Source of the DNA: Phormidesmis priestleyi
GTDB lineage: Bacteria > Cyanobacteriota > Cyanobacteriia > Phormidesmidales > Phormidesmidaceae
Assembly: GCA_003242115.1 (NCBI GenBank)
Contig: QBMP01000042.1
Coordinates: 4,283 to 12,614, forward strand
DNA length: 8,332 bases
Direction of reading: 5' to 3'
The first letter of the stretch is position 1; every line of letters starts with the position of its first letter. Made by a program: the position numbers and the translations under genes. Below, in pieces: positions 1-5,700 of this stretch. Under the pieces are notes generated by a model. That model was not told the DNA's origin. It was given only the letters and a program-made list of their open reading frames with translations, and did not search any database.

Positions 1-453
1 GCGACTCTTGCCAATAGAAAAGACGCCGCCTTGACAGCCGCCTTGACCTTTAGCTAGAAACAGCCGCCAGATCCCAACAAAAATCAGGGGCGGAATGACC
101 CAGCCTAATAAGCTACTGAACCAGCCATTGCCGGTTGGCGTTGCGGAGTACTCTACCCCATTATCTTGCAGCAGCGTTGGCAAGTTGAGATCAAATACGG
201 GCGTGGTTTCATATACAGCTCCGCCCGCTTCGGTTTGATAGAGAATTTGCTTTTCACCGACGCTGGCGTTGGTCACCTGATGGTCCTTGACCTGGCTGAT
301 GAAGGTGCTATAGGGAATTTTGTCAGCGCCTTGGCCGAAAGCAGGCGGCAAAAAGGTGCTGATAATCAGCACTGCGCTGATCGCTAAAAAGATCCAGTTA
401 GCCACCTTGCGCGGCTGCGATTTGTTCTGGGACTTTTTGTCTTTGATAGGCAT
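1..453 (-). CDS. ftsH: ATP-dependent zinc metalloprotease FtsH, N-terminal part (cut by window edge)
   Basis: This is the first 151 codons of a membrane-anchored AAA+ protease; the gene continues past position 1. FtsH forms hexamers that pull damaged or unassembled membrane proteins into a zinc protease chamber; in cyanobacteria it also serves photosystem II repair. Visible parts are a basic start (MPIKDKKS), a first membrane helix at about residues 19-36, a lumenal/periplasmic domain with the family signature PYSTFISQV and the later FDLNLP, and a second membrane helix in GWVIPPLIFVGIW. The motif FSIGKSR then leads towards the AAA module, which lies outside the window. The resemblance is to the cyanobacterial FtsH1-4 type; the exact paralogue cannot be decided from this part. 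The ATG at 451-453 is chosen because it gives the usual short basic N-terminus; no strong ribosome binding site precedes it. The linker after helix 2 reads GQGGCQGG, encoded by a tandem 12-bp duplication, with a cysteine I do not recall as typical. Confidence 0.93.
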   Translation of the reverse strand, partial: MPIKDKKSQNKSQPRKVANWIFLAISAVLIISTFLPPAFGQGADKIPYSTFISQVKDHQVTNASVGEKQILYQTEAGGAVYETTPVFDLNLPTLLQDNGVEYSATPTGNGWFSSLLGWVIPPLIFVGIWRLFLAKGQGGCQGGVFSIGKSR

Positions 454-539
454 TACGGTTACTCGCTTGTCTCTTGTGGATACGTTAGAAGTACGTCGGC
501 AGATAAGTAGTCGTATCGTAACAATGCTGATGAGGCTTC

Positions 540-547
540 GCGATCGC
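540..547. repeat. HIP1 octamer GCGATCGC (first of nine in the window)
   Basis: The palindrome GCGATCGC is found at 540, 850, 949, 1603, 2187, 3363, 4992, 5735 and 7961 (first base of each). About one per 930 bp is far above chance (one per 65 kb for equal base use). This is the highly iterated palindrome of many cyanobacterial genomes and the main sequence evidence for the host group. Most copies lie inside coding sequence; this one lies upstream of ftsH. Confidence 0.95.
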
Positions 548-586
548 ACAGAAGGCGTAATATCCGTAATCTATCCCTGAGTAAGA

Positions 587-604
587 AAGCCCATTACTGG
601 GCCT
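587..604 (-). terminator. Possible Rho-independent terminator after the lipoprotein gene
   Basis: Read on the minus strand, one base after the lipoprotein TAA, the stem GCCC-AGTAAT-GGGC can be extended by a G-T wobble and an A-T pair to 6 bp and is followed by TTTCTTAC. The stem is short and the T run is interrupted, so termination may be weak. It would separate the lipoprotein transcript from ftsH. The structure comes partly from a period-12 imperfect duplication (ATTACTGG at 593-600 and 605-612). Confidence 0.45.
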
Positions 605-605
605 A

Positions 606-1436
606 TTACTGGCTCAACTCAATTTCTGAAACGAGGCTGTCAACTTCTTCGGGTGATTTTATTGGGGCGGCTGGGGGCTGTATCGAAGGCCAAGCGGTTT
701 TCAGCTCTGCCAAATTTTGGGTGATGGTGGCGTGCGCTTGGGGGTTGGATGCACTCATTTGATCTGAAATGGTTTGGTATAGCTGCTCGGAATATTCCAC
801 AAAGCCTTTGGAGTCTTGATATTCTACGATTTCGACAAATTTGTTGTCAGCGATCGCTGCTTTATACTCTTCAGCAGCCGTGTTAAGCGAGTTAATAATG
901 ACTGCCATTACAAAGTCAGGTGACTGGCGCTGAGTATCGGGGATGGCTGCGATCGCACCGTCAATGCCAGCTAATGCCTTGGCGAACTGAGTCTTCATTT
1001 CGGCGCTGTCCGGCGCAGACTTTGACAGATCAGACAGCTGATTGAGATCCGCCTTAAAGTCAGTTACCTTACGCGCCGCTAGCTGCTCTTCAATGCCGCC
1101 ATAAAGCTCCTCTACCGGATGGCCAATGTGAGGCTCGGCTTCTTTGTAATTGCCCGCCGCAACTAGCTCTTCGGCCACTAGCAAATGCCCTTTCATCAGC
1201 GCCAAAGTCGTCATGTAGTCCACATCAGGATCGCCAGAGGCACTGCCCTCGCCACCTTCATCGCCTTCGCCGCCTGAATGGCTGGTTTGCCCTTCATCCA
1301 TCACTTTTTCGGTTGGAGCATTGGCAGCTTCACCGTTGTCACCGCTAATATCCGCAGAAGGTCTGGCGCAGGCGAACAAAGTAGTCGCTAATCCCAGAGA
1401 TAAAAACAGTTCAGCGGACTTCAGTTTCTTTTGCAT
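606..1436 (-). CDS. Putative metal-binding envelope lipoprotein, Fur-controlled
   Basis: This 276-residue protein begins with a lipoprotein signal peptide: basic start MQKKLK, hydrophobic stretch, and lipobox LFAC with the lipidated cysteine at residue 23. A flexible Gly/Glu/Ser-rich spacer (about 30-70) leads to a mostly helical domain to the end. The conspicuous conserved-looking part is near residues 81-112: MKGH (H84), a Glu pair at 89-90, and EPHIGHPVEELYG with H103, H106 and E109. The GHPVEELYG string resembles the GxHxxE motif of imelysin/EfeO-type (M75) iron proteins, but I cannot assign the family by eye. A good Fur box lies 7 bp before the start and a Tat-type multicopper oxidase is the next gene upstream, so a role in iron (or copper) handling at the cell surface is inferred. 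No clear ribosome binding site precedes the ATG. The 3' end abuts a hairpin. Confidence 0.8.
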   Translation of the reverse strand: MQKKLKSAELFLSLGLATTLFACARPSADISGDNGEAANAPTEKVMDEGQTSHSGGEGDEGGEGSASGDPDVDYMTTLALMKGHLLVAEELVAAGNYKEAEPHIGHPVEELYGGIEEQLAARKVTDFKADLNQLSDLSKSAPDSAEMKTQFAKALAGIDGAIAAIPDTQRQSPDFVMAVIINSLNTAAEEYKAAIADNKFVEIVEYQDSKGFVEYSEQLYQTISDQMSASNPQAHATITQNLAELKTAWPSIQPPAAPIKSPEEVDSLVSEIELSQ

Positions 1437-1443
1437 GGCAATA

Positions 1444-1462
1444 GAGAATGATTATCACTAAT
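1444..1462 (-). promoter_or_regulatory. Fur box (ferric uptake regulator operator)
   Basis: On the minus strand the 19-mer ATTAGTGATAATCATTCTC matches the Fur consensus GATAATGATAATCATTATC at 15 of 19 positions, including an unbroken GATAATCATT core. It lies 7 bp upstream of the lipoprotein ATG and downstream of the proposed -10 element, a position suited to repression by iron-loaded Fur. Binding is inferred, not shown. Confidence 0.78.
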
Positions 1463-1476
1463 AGTACACAGACAAC

Positions 1477-1504
1477 CTTATGACCTATTGAGATAAGTTG
1501 TCAA
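1477..1504 (-). promoter_or_regulatory. Probable sigma-70-type promoter of the lipoprotein gene
   Basis: The minus strand carries a perfect -35 hexamer TTGACA (1504 to 1499), a 16-bp spacer and CATAAG (1482 to 1477), which matches TATAAT at four positions. The expected transcription start falls just before the Fur box. The gene therefore probably has its own iron-responsive promoter and need not depend on read-through from the oxidase gene, although no terminator is seen after that gene. Confidence 0.5.
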
Positions 1505-1559
1505 TTGCATTCGCATAATATTATTAAAGCTGGTGATTTTTCATTCTTATCTGGAGCGC

Positions 1560-2570
1560 TCAAGTTGGCAGTACCTCAAATAGACCCATGCAGCCGCGCT
1601 CTGCGATCGCATCTTGATGAGGATGAAACATATACTTGCCAGGATACGGGTAGGCAAACTCCAGAATGTGCCGTTCGGCAGGCCCCATCGTAATGACATC
1701 GGTATCGCCGACAGATTTTAGGGTGCGACCAGTCGGATACACCTCAAACATATTGGCGTGAATATGAAAGGTCACCGCCGAGTCAAACTCGATCATGTTC
1801 AGCACATACAGCCGTATTCGCTGATGTTGATAAATCGCAATCGGATGATCCCGGTAATAGTTAGGAATGCCATTAAACGCATACAGCTCATTTTGCTGAT
1901 CATTGTTGATGTCATAGCCGCCCATAACCAGCACCATTTCGTCGGCAGGCGCGCGGCCTTGAGGCGGATCGACAATGAATAGACCGTAAAGCCCTTTGCT
2001 CACATGCCGGGTCACGGGCGCTACGTGGCAATGGTAAGGGTGAACGCCATAAGGCTCAGCTATGAACTCGTACACCGTGGTTTGGTCATGCCGAACCGGC
2101 GTGATGCCATCCATTTCGGCAGGGTGCAGGCCGTGAAAGTGCAGGCTGTGAGAATGGCCGTCTTGATTGTGGAAAATGACGCGGACGCGATCGCCTGCTT
2201 TTGCCCGCAGCGTGGGAGCCGGAATTTGCCCATTGAGCATCCAGCCAACGAAGGGAATGGCACTATTGAGCTGAAAAGCCGTGCTGTTAGCCGTTACCTC
2301 GAATTCTCTAATGGTTTGACCGTTTTCCTGCTTTATTTGCCCGTAGTCGAAGTCTCTTAAAACCGCCATCGGATCGAAGGGACTTTGGGCCGGTGGCTGA
2401 TAGTCACTAGGCCAAGGCGGTACTCGAATGCCAGCTTTCAGTAGCTTAGAACCGGCAGCGACTGAGGCAGTGACTGCGGCTGCGGCTAGGGCTAATCCGC
2501 TAGCGCCCCACCCAAGAAGGTGACGGCGAGACACTGCTTTGAGAAATCGCGCCGATGGATAATGAGACAT
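1560..2570 (-). CDS. Two-domain multicopper oxidase with Tat signal (candidate ferroxidase/laccase)
   Basis: This 336-residue exported copper oxidase would use O2 to oxidise phenols or metal ions such as Fe(II) or Cu(I). The N-terminus has a twin-arginine motif SRRHLL (14-19) and an Ala-rich hydrophobic stretch, so it is probably exported folded and may stay anchored. Two cupredoxin domains follow. Four HxH pairs needed for the trinuclear cluster are present: H144/H146, H180/H182, H269/H271 and H316/H318. Type 1 copper ligands are only in domain 1: H141, C181, H189 and an axial Leu194 position. In domain 2 the usual HCH is HPH (316-318), so the second type 1 site is lost. This is the layout called type C among two-domain oxidases, with NirK-like spacing after the cysteine. 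Such proteins work as trimers. The substrate cannot be read from sequence; the downstream Fur-controlled lipoprotein hints at iron. A hairpin leader precedes the ATG and there is no ordinary ribosome binding site. Confidence 0.9.
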   Translation of the reverse strand: MSHYPSARFLKAVSRRHLLGWGASGLALAAAAVTASVAAGSKLLKAGIRVPPWPSDYQPPAQSPFDPMAVLRDFDYGQIKQENGQTIREFEVTANSTAFQLNSAIPFVGWMLNGQIPAPTLRAKAGDRVRVIFHNQDGHSHSLHFHGLHPAEMDGITPVRHDQTTVYEFIAEPYGVHPYHCHVAPVTRHVSKGLYGLFIVDPPQGRAPADEMVLVMGGYDINNDQQNELYAFNGIPNYYRDHPIAIYQHQRIRLYVLNMIEFDSAVTFHIHANMFEVYPTGRTLKSVGDTDVITMGPAERHILEFAYPYPGKYMFHPHQDAIAERGCMGLFEVLPT

Positions 2571-2571
2571 A

Positions 2572-2610
2572 GAGGGGGCAACTGGTTAAGACCAGTATCA
2601 AGTGCCCTCC
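2572..2610 (-). promoter_or_regulatory. Structured 5' leader (hairpin) of the multicopper oxidase gene
   Basis: Just before the oxidase ATG, ACTGGT and ACCAGT form a perfect 6-bp inner stem with a 4-base loop (2581-2596). An outer stem pairs the GGGCA part of GGAGGGCA (2610 to 2603) with TGCCC in 2580 to 2572, leaving a 6-base bulge. The only Shine-Dalgarno-like GGAGG lies in this outer arm, 35 bases from the start codon unless folding brings it near. This could control translation. It lacks a T run, so a terminator for the response regulator gene is less likely. Confidence 0.45.
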
Positions 2611-2611
2611 T

Positions 2612-2617
2612 ATCATA
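2612..2617 (-). promoter_or_regulatory. Possible -10 element of the multicopper oxidase gene
   Basis: The minus strand reads TATGAT, five of six matches to TATAAT, at a distance that would start the transcript at the hairpin leader. No good -35 hexamer is seen 16-18 bp upstream. A weak Fur-like 19-mer (12 of 19 matches, 2621-2639) sits directly upstream, so an activator or Fur may be involved. Tentative. Confidence 0.3.
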
Positions 2618-2651
2618 ATTAAGATTGGCTATCATTAAACCCTAAATTCGG

Positions 2652-2673
2652 GGCTAGGCATTGGCTAGGCATT
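2652..2673. repeat. Tandem 11-bp duplication across the response regulator stop codon
   Basis: GGCTAGGCATT is present twice in direct succession (2652-2662 and 2663-2673) without mismatch. The response regulator stop codon (CTA on this strand, 2665-2667) lies in the second copy, and the first copy holds an out-of-use duplicate of it. The exactness suggests a recent slippage event. Confidence 0.85.
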
Positions 2674-3087
2674 GGCGTAGCTAGCCGTTACACAGTCGCA
2701 CCCTAACAAATCCTCAATGCGCTCCAACAGCAGATCGATATCAAACGGCTTATGCACCAATCCATCGGCTCCTAGTTCAAGCCCCTGTCTTTCACTGATC
2801 TGCTCATGGGCTGTAACCAGCAAAATTGGAATGTATGGCAAGTTTGGATCTTGGCGAATTTGACGAGTGACTTCGTAGCCGTTCATCCCTGGCATCATCA
2901 CATCTAGCAAGATCAGATCGGGCGGAGATTGTTTAACGGCCTCGATTGCCAATTGGCCATTCTCTGCGCAGCTAAGGTGATAGTTGGGTTCATCGCTCAA
3001 GATGGCTTCGAGCAGAAACAGATTGTCTGGGGTGTCGTCAACAGCTAGTATTTTTCGATTCTCAGGTATTTTATCGGGGTTTTTCAT
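2665..3087 (-). CDS. Single-domain response regulator (CheY-like receiver)
   Basis: This receiver protein has no output domain (140 residues from the chosen start) and probably acts in a phosphorelay or by protein-protein contact. All receiver landmarks are present: acidic pair D17-D18 in LAVDDTPDN, phospho-acceptor D62 in LLDVMMPGMNGYE, the conserved Thr92 in LLVTAHE, and Lys113 in VHKPF. The tail after the receiver (CDCVTASYANA) is short and carries two cysteines. The ATG at 3085-3087 is preferred because the receiver begins about ten residues later. The frame stays open upstream to a TTG at 3133-3135, which would add 16 residues but lies inside a perfect inverted repeat. No histidine kinase is in the window, so its signal is unknown. 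It is 94 bp upstream of the multicopper oxidase gene on the same strand; co-transcription is possible but unproven. Confidence 0.92.
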   Translation of the reverse strand: MKNPDKIPENRKILAVDDTPDNLFLLEAILSDEPNYHLSCAENGQLAIEAVKQSPPDLILLDVMMPGMNGYEVTRQIRQDPNLPYIPILLVTAHEQISERQGLELGADGLVHKPFDIDLLLERIEDLLGCDCVTASYANA

Positions 3088-3115
3088 AGCTTTTGCAGTG
3101 CTTTGGCGAACAGCG

Positions 3116-3136
3116 CTTGCAAAAATAGTTTGCAAG
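3116..3136. promoter_or_regulatory. Perfect 8-bp inverted repeat upstream of the response regulator gene
   Basis: CTTGCAAA and TTTGCAAG (8-bp perfect arms) flank AATAG, 28 bp before the preferred ATG. It may be an operator for a dimeric regulator or a leader hairpin. There is no T run beyond either arm, so it is not a convincing terminator for glcF. Confidence 0.45.
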
Positions 3137-3307
3137 AATAAACAGTGCTGCGCGTTTGTTAGACGAGTTTACTGACTGACGGGCATGATCGCACTCCCGC
3201 TAACGGTAGAGGATAGCTTCAGAAAGTATGAGATCTTCCACTCAATTTGTTGCTCTTCTGCGTATGGCGCTGTAAAAAATGGAGGCTAGTCTCTACGGTG
3301 TTTTCCC

Positions 3308-4690
3308 TTAAAGCGTTTTGCCTTGGATAGACATATCTAATAGCTGCATGGGGTGCAGTAGCGCGATCGCTGTCCCTTGTTTTGCCAAAGCCTGTTTGAT
3401 CTGCAAAGAACAACCCGGATTAGACGAGGCAATCAGAGTCGCGCCCGTATTGAGTAGATTAGTCACCTTCATAGTGCCAAGCTCTTCAGCAATTTCGGGC
3501 TGAAGCATGTTGTACACGCCCGCGCTGCCACAGCAAAGCGCTGCATCCATTGGTTCACGCAGCGTCAGTCCAGGAATTTGCTGCAATATTTCGCGCGGCT
3601 GGCGGCTGATTTTTTGGCCGTGGAGGAGGTGGCAGGCATCTTGATACACCGTTACCAAAGGCTCGGCTTGTAAGGGGTGCAGCTCGGCAGTTAGCCCCAC
3701 TTCTGCTAAAAATTCTTGCACGTCGCGCACTTTGGCCGCGAATTCTCTAGCCCGCTCAGCATAGTCAGGATCATCGGCTAATATGTGGCCGTAGTCTTTG
3801 AGCGTGTGGCCGCAGCCTGCGGCGTTGATAATTACGTAGTCTACTTCTGTTTCTTCAAAGCTGTCGATCATCTGGCGGGCAAGGGCTTGGGCTTGGGCGG
3901 TTTCGCCCTGGTGTTCGGGTAACGCTGAGCAGCAGCCTTGAGATTTGGGCACCACAATTTCGCAGCCGTTAGCGCTGAGCACGCGGGCAGTCGCTGCATT
4001 GACGCCGGTAAAGAAAACCCGCTGCACACAGCCCAAAATCATTCCGACTCGGTAGCGCTTTGGGCCTTGGGCTGGAATCAGTTCTGGCAGGTTATCGGCA
4101 AAGCAGCTCAAGGTGACGGGCGGCAGGAGAGATTCCATTGCGGCTAGCTGCGGTGAAACCCGCTTGAGTAAGCCGCTGGACTGAATTAGCTTAGAGAGGC
4201 CGAGCTTTTGATATAGCGCTAAGGGCGTCAGCAGTAGACGGATGCGATCTGGGTACGGAAAGAGGGAAAAAATGAGCTGACGGATGGCTTTTTGCGGCAG
4301 GCTGCGGGGATGGTTGCGCTGAATTTGGGGGCGGACGCTGGCGATCAGCTGATCGTATTGCACACCGGAAGGGCAGGCGGTGGTGCAGGCTAAGCAGCCC
4401 AAACAGGTATCGAAGTGCTGCACCGAGGCCGCAGAAAGGGGCGCTTCGCCTTTGTTAATGGCGTCCATAAGATAAATTCGGCCACGAGGGGAGTCGTTTT
4501 CTTTGCCGATGACGCGATAGCTAGGGCAGGTGGGCAGGCAAAAGCCGCAGTGGACGCAGGCGTCGATTAAGGACTGAGCGGGCGGGCGAGTAGCATCGAA
4601 ACCTGGCTCTTCGGGCAGATCGGTCGTTGAGGTAGAGAGACTGGTGTCTAGCTTGAGCGGACGACTGGAGGGTGTGGTGGCGCTGGTCAT
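3308..4690 (-). CDS. glcF: Glycolate oxidase (dehydrogenase) iron-sulfur subunit GlcF
   Basis: GlcF works with the flavin subunits GlcD/GlcE to oxidise glycolate to glyoxylate at the cytoplasmic face of the membrane. In cyanobacteria this is the entry into photorespiratory glycolate use. The 460-residue protein has two 4Fe-4S cluster motifs: C45-C48-C51-C55 in CVHCGFCLPTCP and C96-C99-C102-C106 in CLGCLACTTACP. Two CCG domains follow, with GCCSALPEHQG in the first and ACHLLHG followed by CCGSAGVYN in the second. Length and domain order are as expected for GlcF. The first 35 residues are low in complexity (Ser/Thr/Pro) and probably disordered. The ATG at 4688-4690 is the one upstream of the ferredoxin-like part that fits; its ribosome binding site is weak. 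glcD and glcE are not beside it, as is common in cyanobacteria. The gene is divergent from the membrane-protein pair to its right. Confidence 0.95.
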   Translation of the reverse strand: MTSATTPSSRPLKLDTSLSTSTTDLPEEPGFDATRPPAQSLIDACVHCGFCLPTCPSYRVIGKENDSPRGRIYLMDAINKGEAPLSAASVQHFDTCLGCLACTTACPSGVQYDQLIASVRPQIQRNHPRSLPQKAIRQLIFSLFPYPDRIRLLLTPLALYQKLGLSKLIQSSGLLKRVSPQLAAMESLLPPVTLSCFADNLPELIPAQGPKRYRVGMILGCVQRVFFTGVNAATARVLSANGCEIVVPKSQGCCSALPEHQGETAQAQALARQMIDSFEETEVDYVIINAAGCGHTLKDYGHILADDPDYAERAREFAAKVRDVQEFLAEVGLTAELHPLQAEPLVTVYQDACHLLHGQKISRQPREILQQIPGLTLREPMDAALCCGSAGVYNMLQPEIAEELGTMKVTNLLNTGATLIASSNPGCSLQIKQALAKQGTAIALLHPMQLLDMSIQGKTL

Positions 4691-4957
4691 AGCTCTGGTT
4701 TTTAACAGGGTTCCTGTCGTTTTAGCTTAGCGTGTGTTGCGCGGGTATTGTCCGGGTGTAGCGCGCTGCTTTGACGGAGCTTTTGGCTATTTGCGGAATG
4801 CAATAGCGTCTCTTTGTAGCTTTTTACATGAGGCTGCTGTGACCGATAAAAGCATCAACTGGACTTGTTTTCAGCGATTCCTTTGGAGGGCTTCGCCATC
4901 GCCCAGCAGCTCCATCCCCTGCTTTTATGTTTTCTCACGAGGCCGCTGATCAAGCTT
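4691..4957. other. Divergent intergenic region between glcF and the membrane-protein pair
   Basis: This 267-bp stretch separates two divergent genes and should hold both promoters. On the glcF side there is a small inverted repeat ACAGG-GTT-CCTGT (4705-4717), about 15 bp before the glcF ATG. On the plus strand TTTACA (4823-4828), a 16-bp spacer and GATAAA (4845-4850) make a possible promoter. Further down, weak hairpins (GGGC/GCCC at 4888-4904; AGCAG/CTGCT at 4905-4923, followed by TTTA) would lie in the leader. I see no convincing small gene. Confidence 0.5.
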
Positions 4958-5644
4958 ATGAACCACTTTTCGGTATTGATTCGGCTATTGCGCGATCGCC
5001 GTCAGTTTTTAGAAGACGTGCGCAAGGGCGTCAAGCTAGAGACCAAAATCGCTTCTCTGCTGATTGCCAGCAGCTTTTTCTTCACCATTTACGGCGCAAT
5101 TCTAGGCGCTTATGGCGGCGGCTTACAAATTATTTCTTCCGCGATTAAGCTTCCGGCTTTGTACTTAGTCACGCTGCTGATTTGTTTGCCTACGCTTTAC
5201 TTTTTCGATATTTTATTCGGATCGAAACTCAATTTCAAGCAGTATGTGACGATGGCGCTCACCGCTGTCTCTATCATCAGCGTTTTACTGTTTAGCTTTG
5301 CGCCAGTCATTTTGTTTTTTCTAATTTCTATTCAAGACTATTTGTTTTTTCTGCTGCTAAACGTGCTGATTATGGGCATTACGGGCAGTATCGGGGTGCG
5401 GTTGTTTTATAAAGGCATGAGAGATATTGTCAGCGGTTCAGAAGCGGTTGATCCAAAGCTGCGCCGCTATTTGTTGCAGGGCTGGGTGTTGCTGTACGGC
5501 CTAGTAGGCTCTCAGTTGGGCTGGACGCTGCGGCCATTTTTGAGTGTGGAAGGCGAACCGTTTCAAATTTTTCGCCCTGATATTGAGGGTAACTTTTACG
5601 TGCAGGTGATCAGAGCGGTGCGCACAATGCTGGGCTGGTATTAA
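4958..5644 (+). CDS. Multi-pass membrane protein, paralogue 1 of a tandem pair
   Basis: This 228-residue integral membrane protein is about three quarters identical to the next gene product. About five hydrophobic segments are seen at residues 32-54, 66-88, 97-124, 128-150 and 172-192, with a basic N-terminus (LIRLLRDRRQF) likely inside. Strongly shared strings are KLETKIASLL, SSAIKLPALYL, FFDILFGSKLNFKQYV and GSQLGWTLRPF. I recall cyanobacterial relatives listed under the name 'actin-binding WH2 domain-containing protein'; nothing here shows actin binding, and that label is probably uninformative. Function unknown. The ATG at 4958 is chosen because it aligns with the start of the paralogue (MNHFSVLIRLLRDR). 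An upstream in-frame TTG at 4865 would add 31 unshared residues and is less likely. GAGG at 4939-4942 is a rather distant ribosome binding site. It is probably co-transcribed with the following gene (56-bp gap). Confidence 0.88.
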   Translation: MNHFSVLIRLLRDRRQFLEDVRKGVKLETKIASLLIASSFFFTIYGAILGAYGGGLQIISSAIKLPALYLVTLLICLPTLYFFDILFGSKLNFKQYVTMALTAVSIISVLLFSFAPVILFFLISIQDYLFFLLLNVLIMGITGSIGVRLFYKGMRDIVSGSEAVDPKLRRYLLQGWVLLYGLVGSQLGWTLRPFLSVEGEPFQIFRPDIEGNFYVQVIRAVRTMLGWY

Positions 5645-5700
5645 AACTCGACTGAAATTGAAAAAATCTCATTTACTTATTTGCCTGGAGATCTTTAACC

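Noticed and set aside
166..580. Plus-strand open frames of 73 and 86 codons
   Set aside because: They lie opposite the clear FtsH N-terminus or its upstream region, and their translations show no domain or sensible composition.
1758..2360. Plus- and minus-strand open frames inside the multicopper oxidase gene
   Set aside because: Shadows of a gene whose copper-ligand motifs prove its frame.
3088..3135. Sixteen-residue N-terminal extension of the response regulator from a TTG
   Set aside because: It starts with a rare codon inside a perfect inverted repeat, has no ribosome binding site, and adds nothing to the receiver fold; kept as an alternative only.
3255..3300. Possible glcF terminator (GAGACTAGCCTC followed by TTTTTT on the minus strand)
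   Set aside because: The inverted repeat has a mismatch and no loop, so it would not form a stable hairpin.
3219..3413. Minus-strand 64-codon open frame across the glcF 3' end
   Set aside because: It overlaps the C-terminal coding part of glcF in another frame and shows no recognisable features.
4865..4957. Upstream TTG extension of the first membrane paralogue
   Set aside because: The added 31 residues have no counterpart in the second copy, whose start aligns exactly with the ATG at 4958.
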